A DNA stretch of 64,000 nucleotides, taken from the NCBI GenBank assembly GCA_905116865.2, contig CAJHNH020000800.1, positions 287,875 to 351,874 of the forward strand. Direction: 5' to 3'. A model generated the notes under the pieces. The model saw only the letters and a program-made list of their open reading frames with translations, did not search any database and had not been told where the DNA came from. A program made the translations under genes and the position numbers. Source of the stretch: Candidula unifasciata. Taxonomy: Eukaryota; Mollusca; Gastropoda; Stylommatophora; Geomitridae. The number at the start of each line of letters is the position of its first letter. The first letter of the stretch is position 1. Of the stretch, positions 39,501-49,754 are shown piece after piece.

Positions 39501-39967
39501 TGTGTATATCCCTAATAAGGCCTCACCCCAACTTAACTCAGGAAATGTGCCTGACAGGACAAGAGAATTCGTTTTTCCCGGCTATGGACATGGCAGAGAA
39601 AATGAGTTGCGTCCAAATGCACAACGTTCTGATCGAATCAACGAAGACTTAGCCGAACCAGACATTTTAGATTATTCTCGCTCCACAGAAGATCTCAGTA
39701 ACGATCTTCGAGTTCTTCGAGGTAAAATACTGATTAAAAACCGCTTTGACAGCTCGGAATTCAGCGAGGACGACTTTGACCAGAATGCAAATCTCTTTGA
39801 CACAAGCTTCCATCTGGGTAAGGACAATCCGGTGTACTCCAGTGACCCGGACATCGCGGCCAGTCTGCGGAAAGAAGAGGACCGAGATTTATCCAAACAT
39901 GTCACTCAGGATATCACATTCGAAACTGTCGACAAGGTAGCTCAGCAATACAAAGCCGGCAGCCAGG
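24595..39967 (+). CDS. Giant low-complexity Ser/Glu/Asp-rich protein, coding exon 1
   Basis: A single uninterrupted 15,373-nt exon (5,124 codons plus one base) ends at a consensus donor (CAGG|GTAAGT, phase 1). It opens MQSKNTTTQGLLVEMSSKK. In order it holds: a proline-rich part (220-249 and ~273-283) able to offer SH3/EVH1/WW-type ligands; a region near 485-510 that reads helical (TVRQYIKRGYVDELANLF); a belt of about 16 Arg/Ser motifs such as SRRSSRSNSP (~738-1435); an acidic zone with the A repeats (1896-3030) and B repeats (2658-2803); a second Ser-rich belt (~3400-4000); and an acidic C-terminal part. I noticed a single cysteine (~2224) and no signal peptide or membrane segment; the hydrophobic codons after 39,967 are intron. 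This suggests a cytosolic or nuclear disordered scaffold. I do not recognise the family. Confidence 0.93.
25252..25341 (+). repeat. Polyproline segment within exon 1
   Basis: Residues 220-249 are mostly Pro and Ser (core SPPPPPSPPPPPSPPP). The DNA is a CCT/CCC-rich tract prone to slippage, but the frame is intact. Confidence 0.9.
26800..28900 (+). repeat. Arg/Ser motif belt within exon 1
   Basis: About 16 dispersed motifs of the form (G/N)SRxSSRxxS occur, e.g. NSRNSSRRSS, GNSSRSGS, GSRRSSQ, SRNSSRTSS, GSRRGSQ, SRNSSRSGSP, usually 30-70 residues apart. RRxS and RxxS sites are typical substrates of basophilic kinases; actual phosphorylation is inference. Confidence 0.8.
30163..33684 (+). repeat. 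Nine-copy ~40-residue repeat (A repeat) in exon 1
   Basis: Copies start at 30,280, 31,114, 31,528, 31,717, 31,900, 32,080, 32,266, 33,349 and 33,565. The conserved core is HDLDLGTHVH, then KPEMPELKYILGA, then NFEKENESR. Two copies (31,717 and 32,080) carry a variant centre (EKKPEMIETEY). The first three copies share a longer upstream part (EVMYASVRKSEESQIG); copies 2 and 3 belong to a 414-bp (138-residue) module that also includes LIQR and DLNISYDTN. The long non-acidic core looks like a binding module. Confidence 0.92.
32566..33005 (+). repeat. Four-copy ~40-residue repeat (B repeat) in exon 1
   Basis: Units start near 32,566, 32,686, 32,806 and 32,926 (120-nt period). The consensus is EDxDQVYSYVSDVIQHS followed by D/GTV, a short acidic linker and SDxVxDW. 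Diverged copies occur at about 33,800-33,970 (AYVGDIIQHSIET). The hydrophobic spacing YS(Y/F)V(S/N)DVI suggests a short amphipathic helix or strand. Confidence 0.85.
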
Positions 39968-40159
39968 GTAAGTTTCAGATACTTTTTTTTTCTTTCCTTT
40001 TCGCTATCTTCATCTTCTGCATCGTTGTCATCTTCATCATCATTTTCATCATCATTATCTTCCTCTTCTTATTCTTCTTCTTCCCCTCCCCTCCTCCTCC
40101 TCATTTTTTTTTCTACTTCTCATATCTCCTCCTCCTTTTCTTCATCGTTTTGCCCTGAC

Positions 40160-40235
40160 ACGGGCGGTTGGGACGTTACCCGAGTGTTTACAGCTAGGCT
40201 GCAGTATCGGCGCCTTGCGGTCGGACACATCCGAT
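40160..40235 (-). repeat. Copy of protein-like repeat family
   Basis: GTGTTTACAGCTAGGCTGCA and ACACATCCGAT match 9,300-9,375 and 53,405-53,475. No open frame is kept. Confidence 0.5.
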
Positions 40236-40599
40236 TGCAGCAACCAAATCACCCTTATTCCTTATGCTTGTTACAGTGCAGTATGTCTATTTTTCCCTTA
40301 CAACAAAAAAAAAAATAAAAAAAAAATAAAAATAAAAATAACATAAAAATAGGGCCCTGTGACCCACACGGAGATAAAGTCTCATGTCTTACATAGACTG
40401 TTTGTATGTAATAGTCAAGATAGTCCTACAGCAGATACTGCCATTGAAGTGTGAAGTGTTAAGCCTTTGCATATTCTAAATCATTAAACATCAGGCAGAT
40501 GGTCAGTTCACATCTACGCCGTCACCTTCTTCTAAGACAAATGCCAGAAAATTCTGGAAAATATCTGATACCCATTTTTATGTGGGAGGATCGACCTCA

Positions 40600-40800
40600 G
40601 AGATAAGTTGGTGAGCATAGATCCTGACGCGCCTTACTAGACTCGTGCCTGCTGGAGCGAAATCTTGGGTTCGAAACGAATTTAGACTTTAATTGTTTTT
40701 CAACTGACCTTGACTTCCAGGTCGACCCAGCTAAAATGGTTACCAGTGTTAACTGTCTCCCAGGGAGGTCAGTAACAAAATATGATTCTAGCCTGATGTG
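40600..40800 (+). mobile_element. tRNA-derived SINE, family X
   Basis: Box B-like TTGGGTTCGAAAC is followed by the family body GACCTTGACTTCCAGGTCGA and CCCAGCTAAAATGG. The same body occurs at 22,296 (+) and 62,150 (-). Confidence 0.65.
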
Positions 40801-40872
40801 TCCTACATGCTACTGGTGTAAACCAGGGTCTTTTACTGATTGAACAGGCAAGAACACTACCCTTTATGTCAT

Positions 40873-41071
40873 AGTGGCCAGGCTATTTAACTAAGTTTTA
40901 CTCAGGGGCCAGCATTTTGAAAATGGGGATAGTCAGGGACCAGAAGGCCGAGCTCCAGCACAGAAAAATCACTAATACAATACAACTGGCAATGATTCGC
41001 AGGCGATTTGCTAGGACTCCGCGGGCCGTATTTGGCCCGCGGGCCGCCAGTTGAATAGCTTTGAGTGGCTC
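40873..41071. mobile_element. hAT-type MITE, degenerate
   Basis: The start CAGGCTATTTAACT and the end AGTTGAATAGCTTTG are inverted matches of a hAT terminal repeat. The inner sequence GTATTTGGCCCGCGGGCCGC is typical of such elements. Flanks AGTGGCCA (40,873-40,880) and AGTGGCTC (41,064-41,071) match at 6 of 8 positions, an eroded 8-bp duplication. Confidence 0.7.
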
Positions 41072-41142
41072 ACTATATGTAAAAAGGTTTATGCCAAAAT
41101 AATATAAGAATTAGGTAATATTATAATTGCGTTTTAAATATA

Positions 41143-41200
41143 TGATGATGATGATGATGATGATATCATCATCATCATCATCAACATCATCATCATCAAC
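41143..41200. repeat. Palindromic (TGA)n/(TCA)n triplet array
   Basis: About seven TGA units meet about six ATC units at GATATC (centre near 41,164/41,165), giving a nearly perfect hairpin-forming palindrome; further ATC/AAC triplets follow. Confidence 0.85.
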
Positions 41201-41531
41201 AACATAATCTGGACAGCATGTCACCCCTTATCACACAAAGTGGATATTGTGTCTCTGAAAGGCAGCTACTTGTCATGGGTGAATGGATGTGGAGAAAACG
41301 ATGTCTGTTTGGTCAGCTATTATATGCGCCAAGTATTTCCAGTGGGTATATTTGAATTATATCTACGACCGGGAACATGCATTAGGGCACACAAAGTTTG
41401 TATTTACCTTTCCCAAACTGCCTCCCTCTGATGTAGGCATAGGAACGAATGTTTTCTATACCTCCATGTATGAAACAGAATGTTTGCCTAGGCTCTGGCG
41501 CCGCAATGGTTAAACATTTCGCTGAAAATTG

Positions 41532-41539
<8 letters not shown>
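41201..41539. other. Unassigned intronic sequence
   Basis: Two overlapping frames of 63-76 codons occur, without splice signals or a motif. Nothing is supported. Confidence 0.35.

Positions 41540-41621
<82 letters not shown>
41540..41621. repeat. (TA)n microsatellite
   Basis: About 40 TA units without interruption. Confidence 0.97.
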
Positions 41622-41624
<3 letters not shown>

Positions 41625-41789
41625 AACAATGTTGAACGGCATCTACAATAGTAGTTACATCCCTAAGGGCCTTTTGGAATTTTTATGTATTGCTCTACCT
41701 AAGAAACCAAGCACTTTTAAAATGTGAAGACAGTTTGTACAGTAAATGGTAGGAGTCATATGACAAAAATGTTACCGAGAATAATTGTG

Positions 41790-43095
41790 AGAAAAATAGG
41801 AAACAATATTAAGCCGTAAATTAGTGAAAAGCAATGTGGATTTGAAGAAGGATACCATGCAAACATATACATCCTCACGACTCTGTCGGAAAGAGCTACT
41901 GTAGTAAACACTGCTCTGTGTTTATGCTTCACTGACTATACGGAAGCATTTGATTGTGAAACGCAAACTAAAACAAAAAGAACATTGGTGGAGAATATCT
42001 ACGATTAATCAAGAACATGTATTGGTAGCATACATCTGCTACACGAATAACAACCATTTAGGAACATTTCAAAGCATAAAGAAGGCAGTACGACAAAGAT
42101 GTGTAAAACCACCTGATTTGTTTTTCATTATACTGTGAATATATAATGATATCTATCGTTGATATGCCAGCAATTATAATTAATATAAAACAAGTTAACC
42201 TTAAGCTGAAGGCACAGTCTTGATAGCGACAAGTCAGACGGACCAACAAGAATGGATAGATATGATAGTTTTAAAAAGTGAAAGAATGGGCTTCAGCTTA
42301 AATACTTGGAGATTTCAGGTTTGATGTTTGAACAACAGATCAACATCATGGCACACGGGTTGTACCCATAAGTGCTCCGTTCTTCTCCTAACTAGTCTGA
42401 GTCCGAAGAAGCTCAGCACAGTGCACAAGCTCTGTAGCACCAGCGAGGATCCTGAAATACTTTAGGTAGATTTTAAACTCCAAATTTTGCCCCTGCAGTG
42501 CCGTTAGGCTACTCTTTTCGATTTCCAACTGCCCAGGGATTTTTTACGTGCGCAACAATGCACACGGGCCTCCGATCTCACTACCCAGTGACCAGGGGAA
42601 ATTACTAGAAGTCCAAGTCCACGCGAAAAAATCCCAGCCCTTACAGGGGATTAAACCAGGCACCTCTAGCACACGAAGGGGACACACTACCTCGAGACCA
42701 CGCAGCCCCCTGGAAATACTGGTAAGACAGCAGTAATTGTAATATCAAAAAGAACGGTGCTAAAATGTGTAATAAAAGCCAATGACGTTTTTATAGGACA
42801 AAAACTCACATTTAGGTATATAGGCACTTGGATAGAAGATGTCGCACTGAGATTTTTGTTTTCAAAAAAAAAAAAAAAAAAACATGCAACAGGACAGACG
42901 AAAAATACATTTTGTTTGCTATAAATCCATGTCATTGGAGATTATGGAAAACTATCGCATGCTATATAGAGTCAGTGTGACATGTGGCCGTCAATTTTGG
43001 AGAAATATTAATCAAGCCAAACAATTTCTTGAGGCCTCAAATGTGGTTGTTCAAAAGAATGCTTAACATTCCTTGGACAAAAAGAACAGCGCATA
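41790..43095 (+). pseudogene. LINE reverse transcriptase relic, split by a SINE
   Basis: The first part reads LCFTDYTEAFDCE-like (the FIDYxKAFD motif) and VRQRCVKPPDLFF (compare GVRQGCVLSPxLF). The part after the SINE reads KTAVIVISKR, then LRPQMWLFKRMLNIPWTKR, the AxExWFYRRMLxIPWTxR motif. The two parts are in the correct order for one RTE/CR1-like polymerase. Stops and frame changes mark it dead. Confidence 0.85.
42300..42723 (-). mobile_element. tRNA-derived SINE, family W copy 1, nested in a LINE
   Basis: About 400 bp, antisense. The tRNA-like head lies at the right end (GAGACCACGCAGCCCCC, with GGGATTAAACCAGG as reverse box B). It matches 45,605-45,989 in opposite orientation. Short flanking duplicates AAATACTTGG (42,300-42,309) and AAATACTGG (42,715-42,723) look like a target-site duplication, and the LINE frame resumes beyond. 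Confidence 0.85.
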
Positions 43096-43099
43096 TGTT

Positions 43100-43265
43100 T
43101 ATATTCCTCCTCCTTCTTCTCCTCCTTCTTCTCCTCCTTCTTCTAATCCTCCTTCTCCTTCTTTTCCTTTTTCTAATCCTCCTCCATCTGCTTCTTCTTC
43201 TAATCCTCCTTCTTCTTCTCTTCCTTTTTCTAATCCTCCTCCTTCATCTGCTTCTTCTTCTATGG
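43100..43265. repeat. TCCTCC/TTCTTC pyrimidine minisatellite
   Basis: A CT-only tract with irregular TCCTCCTTCTTC and CTAATCCTCC units. Mirror-symmetric pyrimidine tracts of this type can form triplexes. Confidence 0.85.
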
Positions 43266-44009
43266 TGAAAGAAGAAGTACTTGAGAAGAGCTTCTTCTAA
43301 TAAGTTACATGAATAATAGGAAAATAACAGATAAAACCATTGCGGGCACTCAGATGGGAAGTCAGAGAAAAAAGTCAGTTATACAACAGAAAGACAAACA
43401 GGCAGGTGAAAGGTAATAAACAGTCTTGCAACGTGGAAGTATAATGAACCGTTTTACATTTCGGAATGGACACATGGGTTGATACATACTGCTAGAGAAC
43501 TGGAGATATGGACAGACATAATCGTTGGCGTCAGCTGACAAAGATCTTGAAGGTACTGGTGGAATATGTGCCTTTTGATGTCTAATTTTTAAAAACATAT
43601 TGATGACTAAAGACATGCTCATTCATGCTTTAAACTGTTGTCTCTATCGTCTGCTTGCAAACAGAACCGCCATTGTTGGCAAAAATGCATTATCGTCCAG
43701 CCATACGCCTCTTCTCCAGAAAGATTGCTCTGCTGCTGCTTCTTTTATTCCCTTGATAAAGACAGTCTGTGTCTCCAACACTGTAGAAGTTGCCACGAAC
43801 CCTATGAGAACTTTGTAAGCAATTAAAATGCTTTTGTAAGCTTCCTTTTGAAGATGCAGTCAATCCGACTATGTATGGCCGACAGGTCCTGTTGAAACTA
43901 GAAGACGTGGATGTCGTTTAGAAACAGTCACTATTGCCAGTATTTACTTTTGCGGCGTAGGCTGGGGGATCTATAAATCTGAAGATTTAGGGCTGATTAA
44001 GCCCCGACA
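43266..44009. other. Unassigned intronic sequence
   Basis: No gene, RNA or known repeat was recognised. Confidence 0.35.
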
Positions 44010-44096
44010 GAAAAATAACCGTACCGAGGATTCGAACTCGGGTCTGCCACATAAGAGCCCTCTGCTATAAACCATTCGGTCACCCGCTCCTCTTCA
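44010..44096 (-). mobile_element. Antisense tRNA-like SINE head
   Basis: GAGGATTCGAACTCGGGTC is the reverse complement of a box B, and CCATTCGGTCACCCGCTCC that of a box A region. The spacing fits a tRNA-derived head. No intact tRNA cloverleaf is claimed. Confidence 0.55.
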
Positions 44097-44307
44097 CATG
44101 CGTGTACTTTCGTCTTTATTCCTAAACTGTTAACTTGTATTCATCAACGTGTAGCAGGTTATTTGTAAAATTTCGCTCTCATCACCGCACGATGGGGAAC
44201 CATTCGGTGTTTTGACAAATTTGGTGCCTGATGGCCTGTCACCCTGACTCTTGAGTGTACCACAGGTTTACCGTATAAGGTCATACCGCGTGCCCGGCAC
44301 GACTTCC

Positions 44308-44471
44308 CAGCATACCGCGAAAAAGCTTCTGCCGAGTTAAAGTCACTGCCGAGAGTATCTCAGGCGCCGCGGGGCTAAAGTAGATGGTTGGGACTCACGA
44401 GCAGCAGCTACCGCATCTCATGCAGCTTCCTTTGTGTTATTTGCTCGTGAGATACTCTCGGCGGTATGCTG
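44308..44471. repeat. Interrupted inverted repeat
   Basis: The right arm TGAGATACTCTCGG plus CGGTATGCTG (44,448-44,471) is contiguous. The matching left arm is split into CAGCATACCGC (44,308-44,318) and CGAGAGTATCTCA (44,350-44,362) by about 31 bases. Confidence 0.6.
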
Positions 44472-44479
44472 TGTAGTCG

Positions 44480-45600
44480 CCGGAAGAGGTCCGCACTTTA
44501 CATGTGACTGAGGCCCTGTTAGGGTATATTTTCGGCCTCCATAATTTGGAACCGTTATTCGGAGGATAGCCGACAACTGGAACTCCACAGCCAGCTAGGT
44601 ACAAGTAACACGTTACATAGTAACCACGAACACTGCCTAAGAACACAGATAAACCACTCCAAGTGTTATCTGATGTGCTCAATGAACGAACTCATGACGA
44701 GGATGAATGGTGATCTGTTACTTCCTGCCAAATACACTCACAAACTGGCAGTCTCCAGAACTAGTCGGAAACACAAAACACTCTTGTACTCTATGTCCAG
44801 ATGGCTACTACGGCAAACTCCCGCCCGACCACGCAGATACACATTTCGTGATGTGCAATGACCGTCCTCTGACTACTCTCTATCCACGAAACCGCGCCAC
44901 CTGCGAACATTAAAGCAGATGCATCGAAACTGGTGAAACACATCGAAACCATCATGACACCTCTTTCAGCCAAGTTACTTGTTGAAGTCACCCCGATACC
45001 TCCCTATCATGACCTCACAACGGTCCATCCTCAGTTACCACTTCAACTTTCGTAAAACCTAAACACACTTGTCCCTGTCAACCACCAGTGCAGATCCTAC
45101 TACACGCGGGCCAGCACTTACACCGTCTGTTCTACATTATATTCCGAAGTCCAGCTTCAGATAAACCAAATTCAACAGGATACTTTAAGCGCTTCAACAG
45201 AATAAAACACATTGCTAAGAACAACTTTCCCAAACACATCCACACATCTGTCCTATTTCACGAACTGAGCGACTACTGAATCAAATTGCCCACAAAGTTT
45301 TTCCCCTAGTGACCGGTCCCACATGGACTTCACCGTTTCCTGGCAATACCCGAGATGACCGCGAGTGAGCGAAGTTGTACCTTCCTCGCAATACCCGAGA
45401 TGACCGCGAGTGAGCGAAGTTGAACCTCTCAAGGACCGCACACTGAGCGATTTACACCCGCTGACACAAAGCGTAATGTGTCACTATTCGGATGGGAATT
45501 TCCCAGGTACAACTCCCAGAAACCCTGTTCAACTGCAAGTTTATACCCCGACGTTTACAAAATCAGTCCAGGCAGCGTGGGGCTGTGAGTCAGTTTTCTT
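44480..45600. other. Unassigned sequence with a short tandem duplication
   Basis: No frame is convincing. A segment with AATACCCGAGATGACCGCGA and GTGAGCGAAGTTG is duplicated in tandem (about 45,343-45,425, ~43-bp unit). Confidence 0.4.
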
Positions 45601-45604
45601 TAAT

Positions 45605-45989
45605 AACTAGGGAGCTGCGTGGTCTGGAGACATGGTGTCCGCCTGGAGTGATAGAGGTTCCGGGTTCAATCCCCGATGAGGGCTGGGATTTTTTCACGTG
45701 GACTTGGACTTCTAGTAATTCCATCTGGTCTCTGGGTAGTAAGATCGGACGCTCGTGTGCATTGCTGCGCACGTAAAAAAAAAAATCCCTAGGCAGTTCG
45801 AAATCGAAAAGAGTAGCCTAACGGCGCTGCTTGGGCAAAATTTAGAGTTAAAAATCTACCTAAAGTATTTCAGGATTTTCGCCGGTGCTACAGAGCCTGT
45901 GCACTGTGCTGAGCTTCTTCGGCCTCAGCCTTAAGTATGAAGAAGAACGGAGCACTTATGTTTCATGATGTTGATCCGTTGTTCAAACC
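45605..45989 (+). mobile_element. tRNA-derived SINE, family W copy 2
   Basis: A near full-length ~385-bp copy: head GGGAGCTGCGTGGTCTGGAG with box B GGTTCAATCCCCG, an A11 run in the middle, and the end GTTGATCCGTTGTTCAAACC. It lies inverted relative to 42,300-42,723. Confidence 0.85.
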
Positions 45990-47257
45990 ACAAAACCTTT
46001 ACTAACTGACGAACACATGACGACGATGAAATGGCCTAATGCTTTCTGCCAAGTGGTTTGCATCCCTTGATAAGACTCAGATCAGGGGCATATCGTGGAT
46101 TTTCTGTTCACGATAATCAGGTGTGTGTGAGGTAACAAGCAGGTTGATAGATTCACTTCTGCTGCTCAGTGAACTACTTTACGATAAAGTGAACTTGGTG
46201 TAGTCGATCAAATGACAGTGCAATAGAACAGACAGAGAATCAAAACAGTGAAAGGCTACTTCAAGGGAAAGGGCGGAGGAAGAGGGAGGTTGAGGTTCTG
46301 GAAGATATTCAACACTGAAGGAGAAAAAAAAAAGGGGGGGGGGGTGCGAGTATAAGCCGATTGTTCTTGTATCGTTGACGATTAGTTGGCTGCTGAAGAC
46401 AGGGATGGAGCAAGTATGGGAATGTTCCGGCAGTGGTGTCAATTCTTCATACATTCATTAATTTTTTCATTCATTCGTTCTCTGTGTGTCGTTGAATTAT
46501 TAATCTTTGGTGATCTACTACATTCCTTTCCAATCTCATTCTGTCTGTCTGTCTAAATTGTGTCTATATGTGTGCAAGCGCGTGCGTTTGCATACGCACA
46601 TACGTGCGACTGTTAAACAATCGTTTCAATGAATCGTGTGTATGTGAAGAATGTTTAAAAAAAATAAGGTTACGGTTATTCCGTCTGTCCGTCATTATGT
46701 ATGTGTGTCTGTGTGTGTGTGTATGGGGTGTGTACGCGTGTGTATGTGTGAAAACAACTATAAAAAGTAAGATTACACTTATTCTTGTATGTGTGTTTGT
46801 GTGTTTGCTCCTTTTGGCGCGTCCGCGTGTTTGTTTGTTACATGTAGTACGTGTTAATGTTTCACATAATAATGCCAATGATTCTGGTGTCATGAGGGAT
46901 GTTTAGAATGTCTTTCATCTGTGATCGTAGCGTTTGTTGTCATCATATTCCGACAACTAAGTGTGAACGATCTGAGTCTGGGCTGGCAAAGTCTTTTATA
47001 CAGTAATATTGCGTGTGTAAGGTTAGCTTGTCGTGACTGACTACTTGCATCAACAACAAATTGCAATTCTCAAGGCGGCTGTTGGTGTTGTCCTATCTGG
47101 CAGCTGTCTTTTGCTTATACGGCTTGTGCACATTACCGGATTTTGCTAGGACTAATTGTTTGTTAAATAGTTTTTACGGGCAACAGTTAAGGCATTATAG
47201 GTGATTTTTCACTGGCACAAAAATTAGTGAATATCGGGTGACCCTAAAAGTGTTTAA
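45990..47257. other. Unassigned intronic sequence
   Basis: TG-rich stretches are found at 46,560-46,820. A short block (GCTGCTGAAGACAGGGATGG, ~46,390-46,450) recurs at 53,255-53,330 and, weakly, at 51,545-51,620, and seems to be the tail of another repeat family. Confidence 0.35.
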
Positions 47258-47281
47258 CCCCCCCCCCCCCCCCCCCCCCCC
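47258..47281. repeat. C24 homopolymer
   Basis: An uninterrupted run of 24 C. Confidence 0.9.
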
Positions 47282-48378
47282 ACTAATAGCTGGTATTGTG
47301 CTGAGGTCACTTTTCAAATAAACTTGCAAGTGCTCCTCTAAATATGTCTAGAAGTTTTCTTGTTATGTTTTTGTGTATGCACCTCATATTATTTCAAATA
47401 TATTCTTCTTTTTTTTTTTCCATTCAACACATCGTAATTATTTTTATGGCTCACTCAAAAACTGGCCTAGCTCTTTGGGAACCATAAGGTTATACTAGAC
47501 TTGCCAATATGTATAAATAATGAAAAGGAACAACCCTGATTGTATTGCTTTCAAAGACGCCGAATACTAGGGACCCCAGATTTCTTAGTATAGTGTGACC
47601 AATTATGAAAAGCACTAGAACATATTAAATGTTGGATGGGATTCACATAGGTGCTAATCACACAGCACACGTTGTTTGGCACTGAAATAGTTAACGCTCT
47701 TTGAGGACCATGTACCCAATGATTTCTTATGGCGGCACCATGTTCCAAAGTGCCATTTAATTATATTTAGGAATATTCCAGAACACATGACTGCGACCTT
47801 TGAAAACGACTCTCTTTTCACCATGCATGACCTTTCCTATAGAAAGCCCACATTTCAACTGTGTCGTTTGTGGATGTTTTACGTATAGACAAATAGGGCA
47901 TTGATACCACGAGCGGTACCGTTCGTGTACTGTAAGCTTCTATTCCTTATGTGGCCCACCAATTGCTGTCTATTCATCTACCAATCTTGATCCGAACTAT
48001 TCCGCACTTGAAGTGATAAGACGCATATCTTTACCCTTTATGGGGGTTCTGACTGTAGCAAACACGAATGTCTTAATTTTTTTTTCTTTCTGTAGAAATG
48101 GGAGTGCACGGAGGGAGAGAGAAGGCAAAGATAAGATACCAGTCAAATACCGTGTCAATATAAACGTTAAGATACTTAACGTGTGTGTGCGTGTATATGT
48201 GTGTGTGTGCGCGCGTGAGTGCAGGTGTACCAATCGATATTATCAGCCGTTTAGGTCTTATAGACCAACGGTATCACTTCTAAGATACCAATGGAATGCC
48301 AAATCTGGGTAAATAAGGTTGTTAACCTCAGAGTGTAAGGTTATAGTCGATATTTTCTTCCAAGGGTTATAGTCAAGA
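47282..48378. other. Unassigned intronic sequence
   Basis: A good-looking 3' splice signal (TTTCTTTCTGTAG, near 48,095) is not followed by a frame and donor that would fit the gene's phase 1. TG/CG-rich DNA is found at 48,180-48,225. Confidence 0.4.
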
Positions 48379-48535
48379 TTTCTTTCTTTCTTTCAGTCTT
48401 TTTTCTTTCTATCTTTTCTTTCTTCCTTTCTTTCCTTCTGCCTTTGTTTCTGTCTTTTTGTTTTTCCTTCTTTAAAATTGCTTCTGTCTTTCTTTATTGA
48501 TGTGCTTATTATCATGCTGGTCGTCTTTTTTTTTT
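48379..48535. repeat. TTTC-rich pyrimidine tract
   Basis: Irregular TTTC/TTCC units, ending in a T run at 48,527-48,536 next to LINE-derived sequence. Confidence 0.8.
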
Positions 48536-48895
48536 GTTCACCGTGATGGTATACTGTCCGAGACATGCCGGAGTGCGAGGGAACGGAAGGGTTGATTTTC
48601 TGGCTACAAAAGCGAAAGATACGTGATCACTCGTATTGGTCAAGGGAGATATTCTGAAGACCATATATAAACGACTTTGGGCAAAAGACACGAGATCTGA
48701 TAAAATAACGTGGGCAAGAATATGTGAACGAGGAATAAGTTGTGGATCCGGCAAGGAGGGACTGGTGAGAGGAAGAGATCGGCGTGTGTATAATCAGTGT
48801 GCTACGGGAACAGTTAGCATATACACTTTATGTCATTTGCTGCGGGAGACAGGGCTTCTATGGGTATGCCCGGTGTGCTTTGTCGATTCTTAGAC
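48536..48895 (+). pseudogene. 3' end of LINE RNase H region
   Basis: Reads YCPRHAGVRGNGRVDFLATKAK (the HAGVxGNexAD end of RNase H), then a stop, then RDRRVYNQCATGTVSIYTLC and LLWVCPVCFVDS. It corresponds to the tail of 20,410-21,085 in opposite orientation. Confidence 0.75.
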
Positions 48896-49064
48896 CCTGG
48901 CGTAGAAAATAGTCCTTTATCTTGATTTCCTGGCCACACACACATCACGTGATCAGCAGCACCTCTAAACTGTGTTTGGTGAAGAGTTATGTGTTTCGTG
49001 CTGTTTAATGTGTTCTGTAGTTTAAAAAAAGTAAAGAACCCTGTTCCACACTTGCAGGCCTATT

Positions 49065-49145
49065 GGGCATGTAGGGCTGGATCTATTATTTTATAAACCT
49101 TTCGCCGGGTGGTGTGGTTAACATCATGCCGGCTGCCTTTACTTC
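49065..49145 (-). mobile_element. SINE family X tail fragment
   Basis: GGGCATGTAGGGCTGG and ATCATGCCGGCTGCCTTTAC match 62,018-62,110. Confidence 0.6.
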
Positions 49146-49250
49146 ACATTTCGTGTTCTCAATCATATGCTGTTTTTCATCCTCTGTTACTGTGTGCTTT
49201 ATTACATCCCATTCTAAAACAAAATGTGTGCCATCTCCAAAGTGAAGGTT

Positions 49251-49754
49251 GGCTACAGCTGTGTTCTTCAACCCACAGGCCACGGTCCACTTGGGGAGGG
49301 TCGGATGAAAGTTTATGTGGGCCGCCAAAAGTTTATGTGCACCGCCAAAAGTTTATGGACGACTCATTTAGCAAGAAATGAATATTCATTTATTGAATTA
49401 TAGAGCTGTCAGAATGTTTGCCGTTTTTTCGACTTCCTGTTTGTGTAAAAGACTATTTCAGCCTTGTCGGTAATAAAAAGCAAACAGATCGATAAAATGG
49501 ATGTTGCTGCAGCGCTTCGTTTACAAGAAACAACGCTCTAGTGAAGTTTGTGAGTTTTTTTTTTAAATTTTAAAGCAGCAACGTATGTGGCATTAGCTGA
49601 AAATTGTGTTTTGCGCCATCGGATTCAACGAATGAACTGCCTCTACATTTGTTTGTGTTTCTGGGTTTAATTAGATACCAAGTAGGACGCGACACAGTTT
49701 TCCTCGGTTTGGTAGGCCGCTGGTGTGAACAGGTTGAGAAACCCTGGACTACAC
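49251..49754. mobile_element. hAT-like MITE, probable
   Basis: The start CTGTGTTCTTCAACC and the end GGTTGAGAAACCCTG are inverted hAT-like termini matching at about 11 of 15 positions. Flanks GGCTACAG (49,251-49,258) and GACTACAC (49,747-49,754) match at 6 of 8. The interior (~488 bp) has no transposase frame. Confidence 0.55.

Noticed and set aside
39968..40158. Hydrophobic C-terminal tail (about 60 residues) at the end of the giant open frame
   Set aside because: It begins exactly after a consensus GTAAGT donor and is encoded by a pyrimidine/TCA-rich tract; intron read-through is the better explanation than a membrane anchor.
48095..48185. Possible exon after the strong acceptor TTTCTTTCTGTAG
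   Set aside because: The phase-1 frame stops after about 22 codons and has no donor in phase 1, so it cannot lie between exons 1 and 2.
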